DNA of 64,000 nt from Crambe crambe (taxonomy: Eukaryota > Porifera > Demospongiae > Poecilosclerida > Crambeidae): assembly GCA_963924555.1 (NCBI GenBank), contig OZ004594.1:6479563-6543562 (forward strand). The letters are read 5' to 3'. Shown here in pieces: positions 61,570 to 64,000 of this stretch (positions within the stretch are counted from its first letter, which is position 1; every line of letters starts with the position of its first letter). Below the pieces are notes generated by a model. The model saw only the letters and a program-made list of their open reading frames with translations. It was not told the DNA's origin and did no database searches. The position numbers and the translations under genes were made by a program.

Positions 61570-64000
61570 TTAAGCAGTACGTTTGCCATCATACCAATCT
61601 GGAGGATGTCTATTACGTTTTGGGTATGTTTTCTTTAAAGGTGTTTGTTGTGGCATAACTGTGGTACCTTCAGATGTGGGCGGTGACAAAGTTCCTGTGT
61701 CAACCACAACCTCATGATCAGTTGGTGGTTCTCCAGTAGAGTCTGACTCAGTTTCAGTGTTGTCAGGATTGTTACTTGACTCACCACCAGGTTCAGTCTC
61801 AATTGAGGATGTGCTAGGTTGAATCAAAGTATCCAAAAGGTTGTCACTTGGTACTTCAGCTTCTTTGCGTGTAACACCTTCCATTTCTGGGTCACTAACA
61901 ATCTCAATGTCATTCTTTCTGATTCTCAAATGATCCTGATGTCGCCGAATAATGCGACCATCTCCCAATCTCACCATAAATGATACCGGTCCAGTCACTT
62001 CAGTGATAACACCAGGTAACCAGCGTTGGCCTTGTCCGAAGTTCTTGGTATAGACTTTATCACCTGAAGCAAACGTTCGGTGTCCAGATGTATGGTCATG
62101 ACTGATCTTTTGCTGTTGTTGTTTCCATTCAACTCTCTCAGCAGTGTTGGGTTTCAATAGATCCAATCTGGTCCTTGGTTGTCGACCAAGCAATAACTCT
62201 GCTGGTGAGATTCCTGTGGTGCTTTGTGGAGTAATCCTGTATGAGCACAACACTCTAGCAATCCGGGTGTGTATAGAACCATTAGTAATTTTCTTCAGTC
62301 CCTTTTTCACAATCTGCACGGCTCGCTCGGCCAGGCCATTTGTGGCTGGATGATAGGGGGCAGATGTTATGTGTTTTACCCCATTGGCCAATAAGAATGA
62401 GCTGAATTCTTCGCTGACAAAACAAGAACCATTATCTGAAACTATGGTTTCGGGTAGTCCAAACCTTGCGAATACAGTTCTCAAGTGTTCAATGACGACC
62501 GTTGATGTTGAAGAATTCGTTGGGAATACCTCAATCCATTTGGAGTGAGCGTCAATTAAAACTAGAAACATTTTCCCAAATAGCGGTCCTGCAAAGTCCA
62601 AATGTAACCTCGCCCAAGGTCGAGTGGGCCACTTCCAGGGCTGTAGAGGCGCCACTGGTGGAGTGGATTGAAGCATCTGACACTCTGTGCAGGAACTTAC
62701 ACTGGACTCAATATCTTTCTCCATTCTCGGCCACCAGACGTACATGCGAGCTAACGACTTCATCCGTGTCATTCCAGGGTGTCCCTCATGGAGCTCAGCA
62801 AGTACATCTTTCCTGGCTTTAGGTGGTATGATAACTCTGGATCCTTTCAGCAAGCAGCCGTCATACACTGATATCTCGTTTCTCTTGGTAGAGTAAGGCA
62901 TCAACTTCTCATCACACTTCTCAGGCCAGCCTTGCTTCACATACTGCATGACAGTCGCTAAGGTCGGGTCTTGACTGGTCCAGGTTTTCACTTGACAAGC
63001 AGTCACTGGTGAGTCATTCAGGTGTTCCACCAATAGCACAAGCTCGGCAAGAGTAGGGACATCTTCCGGTTTCTCTGGTAAGGGTAACCGGCTCAAGGCA
63101 TCAGCATTACCATGTAGCTGGGTTTTCCTGAACTTGATGGTGTATTCGTAGGTGGAGAGGAAGAGAGACCATCGCCTAATCCGTGCAGAGGCCTGTTCTG
63201 AGGTAGACTTGTGGTGGTTCAACAGAGCGAGAAGAGGCTTATGGTCAGTCACCAAGTTGAAATGACGACCAAATAAGTAGGAGTGGAAACGCTTGATCCC
63301 AAAGATACAAGCTAAGCCTTCTCGTTCTATCTGAGAATAGTTCTTCTCGGCTGAGGATAGTGTTCTGGATGCGTATCCGATTGGTCTTTCGGAGCCGTCT
63401 GGCATCTTATGAGCTAACACAGCCCCTAGTCCATACGATGAGGCATCGCAACAGAGTATGATCTCCAAACTCGGGTTGAAATGAACAAGCAGATCGGATG
63501 ACATCAGCAGTTCCTTGGAAGCTTGGAACGCTTTCTCCTGTGCCCCTCTCCAGTGCCATTTAACATCCTTTCTGAGTAACTTGTAGACTGGAGCCAGGAC
63601 TGTAGACATGTTGGGTAAGAATTTGCTATAGTACGTAATCAGTCCCAAATATGACTTCAACTCTTGGACGTTACGGGGTGGTGGAGCTCCCTCAATAGCA
63701 CGGACCTTCTCAGCTAAGGGATGCAAGCCCTCGGCATCAATTCGATGACCCAAATATGTCACAGCAGGTGCCATGAACTGACATTTCGTCTTCTTCAAGA
63801 GTAATCCGGCTTTTTCTACCCTGCTTAGGACCTCCCTCAATGCCTGTAGATGTTTCTCTCGAGTGGTCCCTGTCACCAGTATGTCATCTAAGTAGACAAC
63901 AACCCCCGGAATCCCCTGGAGTAGAGTCTCCATGACCCTTTGAAAAATTCCTGGTGCGGATGAAATACCATACGGTAGCCTAGTGTACCGGAATAACCCC
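61570..64000 (-). CDS. Pol polyprotein: RT (part), RNase H, integrase
   Basis: The frame is open from the window edge (LPYGISSAPGIFQRVMETLL) to the stop at 61570, about 810 codons. From the internal Met at 63933: RT active site YLDD (residues 14-17), RNase H (CCDASSYGLGAVLA, SQIEREGLACIFG, TDHKPLLALL), the HHCC zinc domain (LHEGHPGMTRMKSLARM and CTEC), then the integrase core with LHLDFAGPL, VSDNGSCF and NGLAERAVQ (Asp, Asp, Glu). The C-terminal domain is GDKVYTKNFG to RRHQDHLRIR, followed by a Ser/Thr/Pro-rich tail. No break is visible in this part. It resembles K02A2.6/Mag-type gypsy elements of invertebrates. Confidence 0.9.
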   Translation of the reverse strand, partial: GLFRYTRLPYGISSAPGIFQRVMETLLQGIPGVVVYLDDILVTGTTREKHLQALREVLSRVEKAGLLLKKTKCQFMAPAVTYLGHRIDAEGLHPLAEKVRAIEGAPPPRNVQELKSYLGLITYYSKFLPNMSTVLAPVYKLLRKDVKWHWRGAQEKAFQASKELLMSSDLLVHFNPSLEIILCCDASSYGLGAVLAHKMPDGSERPIGYASRTLSSAEKNYSQIEREGLACIFGIKRFHSYLFGRHFNLVTDHKPLLALLNHHKSTSEQASARIRRWSLFLSTYEYTIKFRKTQLHGNADALSRLPLPEKPEDVPTLAELVLLVEHLNDSPVTACQVKTWTSQDPTLATVMQYVKQGWPEKCDEKLMPYSTKRNEISVYDGCLLKGSRVIIPPKARKDVLAELHEGHPGMTRMKSLARMYVWWPRMEKDIESSVSSCTECQMLQSTPPVAPLQPWKWPTRPWARLHLDFAGPLFGKMFLVLIDAHSKWIEVFPTNSSTSTVVIEHLRTVFARFGLPETIVSDNGSCFVSEEFSSFLLANGVKHITSAPYHPATNGLAERAVQIVKKGLKKITNGSIHTRIARVLCSYRITPQSTTGISPAELLLGRQPRTRLDLLKPNTAERVEWKQQQQKISHDHTSGHRTFASGDKVYTKNFGQGQRWLPGVITEVTGPVSFMVRLGDGRIIRRHQDHLRIRKNDIEIVSDPEMEGVTRKEAEVPSDNLLDTLIQPSTSSIETEPGGESSNNPDNTETESDSTGEPPTDHEVVVDTGTLSPPTSEGTTVMPQQTPLKKTYPKRNRHPPDWYDGKRTA

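Larger units (their letters stand above)
61312..64000 (-). mobile_element. Ty3/gypsy LTR retrotransposon, 3' half (minus strand)
   Basis: The 3' LTR (61312-61477), polypurine tract and a long pol frame with RT, RNase H and integrase in the standard order are visible. The 5' half lies beyond the window. It inserted at AAAGTAAT in the duplicated DNA (copy A continues uninterrupted there), so GTAAT is the likely target duplication. The long open frame indicates a recent insertion. Confidence 0.85.

Noticed and set aside
62144..62896. Plus-strand frames opposite the gypsy pol gene
   Set aside because: Shadow frames of a well-supported minus-strand protein.

Overview
This is a eukaryotic, almost certainly animal, window that is dominated by transposable elements. 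Host coding sequence is split into short exons with matching GT-AG phases, a transposase relic carries a 51-bp intron, and there is no operon structure. The small introns, the Ig-like/FN3-like receptor with a tyrosine-containing tail, and the mix of DNA transposons (pogo, hAT, P, Academ-like) suggest a sponge such as a haplosclerid demosponge. That assignment is inference only.

Layout. 0.3-3.4 kb: a pogo/Tigger-like element with about 430-bp terminal inverted repeats (TIRs), with a TA-flanked MITE inserted in its transposase. 3.46-9.18 kb: an LTR retrotransposon with gag-protease-integrase-reverse transcriptase-RNase H order (integrase before RT, as in Gmr1-type Ty3/gypsy elements) and a local inversion at the integrase/RT junction. 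9.2-11.3 kb: a hAT transposase relic. 11.3-18.1 kb: a second pogo-like copy carrying a complete-ended 3.8-kb transposon (Academ-like, XPG/FEN-like nuclease motifs) whose empty site is preserved in the first copy. 19.2-20.6 kb (minus): a three-exon partial copy (gene A) of a receptor gene, followed by about 6 kb of its upstream DNA. 27.4 kb: a GPCR fragment. 28.96-54.4 kb (minus): the seven-exon receptor gene B (signal peptide, Ig-like, Cys-containing, beta-rich, FN3-like, transmembrane and tyrosine tail). Its introns are swollen by nested transposons, including a 10.5-kb TIR element at 34.9-45.4 kb. 53.6-61.3 kb: the second copy of the upstream duplication. 61.3-64 kb: a second Ty3/gypsy element (minus strand, standard RT-RH-IN order), largely intact and running off the window.

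The main biological story is a tandem partial duplication of an Ig-like receptor gene in a transposon-rich locus. As given, both copies carry a lesion in exon 3, but different ones: a 1-bp shift in A and an in-frame TGA in B. The most notable repeat biology is a family of TAGTCT-ended elements with 9-bp target duplications that carry gene-like fragments (Pack-MULE-like), a TA-flanked MITE family of which two members carry a shared GYHVYK-type fragment, and the integrase-first retrotransposon.
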